Shown piece after piece: positions 4,286 to 5,414 of a DNA stretch of 5,414 bases. The DNA is from an uncultured Lachnospiraceae bacterium. GTDB lineage: Bacteria; Bacillota_A; Clostridia; Lachnospirales; Lachnospiraceae. Both the position numbers and the translations under genes were made by a program. Under the pieces are notes generated by a model. The model worked only from the letters and a program-made list of their open reading frames with translations, searched no databases and had not been told where the DNA came from. The stretch covers positions 1 to 5,414 of the forward strand of contig CAJLNC010000117.1 of NCBI GenBank assembly GCA_905207905.1, read 5' to 3'. The number at the start of each line of letters is the position of its first letter. Positions within the stretch are counted from its first letter, which is position 1.

Positions 4286-4987
4286 ATGGCATTAAAAATA
4301 GAAACGTATTTTTTGACGAAGAATCGCTGCTATCAGCAGGCGATTCCTGGAGAAAAAAGAGGTATCCAGGTTCACAGCATCGGCACGCCGCAGGGAAATG
4401 CAAAAGCAGTGGCGGATTACTGGAATCAGCCCTCTGTCTCCGAGTGCGTCCATTATATTGTGGACTGCGAGAAAGAAGGGAAGGTTTTGTATACCTTGCC
4501 GGAGCCATACCGAAGCTGGGCAGATGCGGGATATGGAAACAGGCATCTGATCACCTTTGAGATCTGCGAAACCAACGCTATGCGGTATACTGATGGGGCA
4601 AAGTATGAGGTTTTAGACGAGAAGAAATTTAAAGAGGATATTCTGAGAGGGTATCGGGGGACAGTAGAACTGTGTACAAAAATTTGCAGGGAAAGAGGCT
4701 GGGATCCTATGAAGAAGCTGGATTCCGGCCTGTATTTGATTTCCAGCCACGACGAGGGAAGAATCGCAGGAGAATCTTCGGGACATGTGGATCCCACCCA
4801 TGTATGGTCCAGAATGGGGCTCTCCATGAATGGTTTTCGGCGGGAGGTGAAGGAAGCCCTGGAACAAGGGGAGAATCCGGAGAAAATATACTTTGTGCAG
4901 GCCGGGGCATTTTCTCAAAAATCCAATGCGGAGGAGTTGGTAAAGCGCCTTCATGAGGCTGGATTTGAGGCATTTATAAAGCATTGA
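4286..4987 (+). CDS. Endolysin-like N-acetylmuramoyl-L-alanine amidase (Amidase_2) with a half SPOR-like tail
   Basis: A 233-residue zinc amidase expected to cut the bond between N-acetylmuramic acid and L-alanine of the peptidoglycan stem peptide. Residues about 5-190 form the Amidase_2/PGRP fold: YFLTKNRCY and GIQVHSIG near the start with His30 as a zinc ligand, CVHYIVD, ITFEICET, and SSHDEGR (His155) with SGHVDPTHVW (Asp169 probably the third ligand). The layout resembles phage endolysins. Residues 201-233 (YFVQAGAFSQKSNAEEL to FEAFIKH) match the first beta-alpha-beta half of a SPOR domain, which binds denuded glycan strands; the second half is absent. There is no signal peptide or membrane segment, so the enzyme needs a holin, lysis or non-classical export to reach the wall. 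The start has GGAG at 4276-4279, six bases upstream. No phage genes are adjacent, so it may be a domesticated lysin. Sporulation or wall turnover are alternatives. Confidence 0.9.
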   Translation: MALKIETYFLTKNRCYQQAIPGEKRGIQVHSIGTPQGNAKAVADYWNQPSVSECVHYIVDCEKEGKVLYTLPEPYRSWADAGYGNRHLITFEICETNAMRYTDGAKYEVLDEKKFKEDILRGYRGTVELCTKICRERGWDPMKKLDSGLYLISSHDEGRIAGESSGHVDPTHVWSRMGLSMNGFRREVKEALEQGENPEKIYFVQAGAFSQKSNAEELVKRLHEAGFEAFIKH

Positions 4988-5034
4988 TCAGGGATTTTTT
5001 CTGAAATGTTTTTCGGTTGTGTTTTTCTTGATCA
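4985..5034. repeat. Long-loop inverted repeat after the amidase gene
   Basis: TGATCAGGGA (4985-4994, starting at the amidase stop codon) can pair over ten positions with TTCTTGATCA (5025-5034), two of them wobble, around a 30-base T-rich loop. No T-run follows the stem, so it is a poor terminator. The 3' arm overlaps the spacer of the candidate nth promoter. Confidence 0.35.
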
Positions 5035-5045
5035 CAGGCTATAAT
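5017..5045 (+). promoter_or_regulatory. Candidate promoter for nth
   Basis: A perfect TATAAT (5040-5045) is preceded 17 bases upstream by TTGTGT (5017-5022), which keeps only the TTG of the -35 consensus. It would give a leader of about 110 bases before nth. No other good promoter is visible between the amidase and nth. Confidence 0.4.
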
Positions 5046-5161
5046 AATTTCAGAGTACGGACATGTGTTGGAAGCAGACAACAAAGCCGGGAGGTTTTAG
5101 AATCGGGAAGGTACAGGGATAGAAAAAAGTATAAGGATCTAGAGAAAGCGGGAAGAAAAGA

Positions 5162-5414
5162 ATGCCGAAAAATACAAAGGATAAAAAAAACGAAGAGAAA
5201 TCAGCATTGGCTCTGGAGGTAATTGCGCGGCTGAAGCAGGAGTATCCGGATGCTGGATGTACCCTGGATTATGACCAGGCATGGAAACTTTTGGTGAGTG
5301 TCCGTCTGGCTGCGCAGTGTACGGATGCGAGAGTCAATATGATCGTTCCGACGTTATTTGAAAAATATCCAAGTGTGGAAGCACTGGCGGATGCTGATGT
5401 GGCAGATATCGAGG
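5162..5414 (+). CDS. nth: Endonuclease III, N-terminal part (cut by the window edge)
   Basis: The first 84 codons of endonuclease III, a DNA glycosylase/AP lyase that removes oxidised pyrimidines in base excision repair; the full protein is about 210-220 residues. The visible part has the family's order: a basic N-terminus (MPKNTKDKKNEEK), the helix ALEVIARLKQEYPDAGCTL, then LAAQCTDARVN containing the conserved Gln, PTLFEKYPS and ALADADVADIE. The catalytic Lys and Asp of the helix-hairpin-helix region and the four Cys of the iron-sulphur cluster lie beyond the window. The start at ATG 5162 is favoured because an in-frame TAA lies at 5132-5134; its ribosome site is weak (GGGAAG, 5150-5155). 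A later start near 5220, behind GGAGG at 5215-5219, would remove family-conserved residues. Confidence 0.92.
   Translation, partial: MPKNTKDKKNEEKSALALEVIARLKQEYPDAGCTLDYDQAWKLLVSVRLAAQCTDARVNMIVPTLFEKYPSVEALADADVADIE

Noticed and set aside
5019..5222. A 67-codon basic plus-strand frame before nth
   Set aside because: It has no ribosome site or family features and overlaps the start of nth in another frame.
1..5414. CRISPR arrays, phage structural genes or toxin-antitoxin pairs
   Set aside because: I saw no regularly spaced repeats and no genes of these types. The only mobile elements are the integrase and IS remnants.

Overview
The window looks like chromosomal DNA of a low-to-mid GC Gram-positive bacterium, most likely a clostridial gut-type organism of the Lachnospiraceae. 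This rests on strong GGAGG ribosome binding sites, tRNA genes without an encoded CCA, an HPr and an endolysin-like amidase of clostridial type, and an Nth N-terminus typical of Clostridia. The taxonomic call is inference from style, not a search result.

Layout from left to right. Bases 1-93 are probably the tail of an upstream gene. A Gly/Ser-rich secreted lipoprotein gene follows (112-807). Next is a near-consensus promoter driving two tRNA genes, tRNA-Val(TAC) and elongator tRNA-Met(CAT), with a terminator. Directly behind tRNA-Met lies mobile-element debris: the C-terminal catalytic part of a tyrosine recombinase (minus strand), then a decayed IS3-family insertion sequence. This debris abuts the 3' end of a 436-residue minus-strand gene in which a family 2 glycosyltransferase domain is joined in one reading frame to a C-terminal MarR-like winged-helix domain. 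Divergent from it is a possible 37-residue membrane protein, followed by a non-coding stretch.

The right part is plus-strand housekeeping-type material: a promoter, a roughly 200-nt leader with several compatible and mutually exclusive helices, a monocistronic-looking HPr gene (ptsH) with His15 but without Ser46, a terminator, a cytoplasmic endolysin-like N-acetylmuramoyl-L-alanine amidase with a half-length SPOR-like tail, and the first 84 codons of endonuclease III (nth), cut by the window edge.

The genes do not form one pathway. The most unusual items are the glycosyltransferase-MarR fusion and the structured ptsH leader. The tRNA-Met/integrase/IS segment reads as the scar of an integrated element that has mostly been lost.
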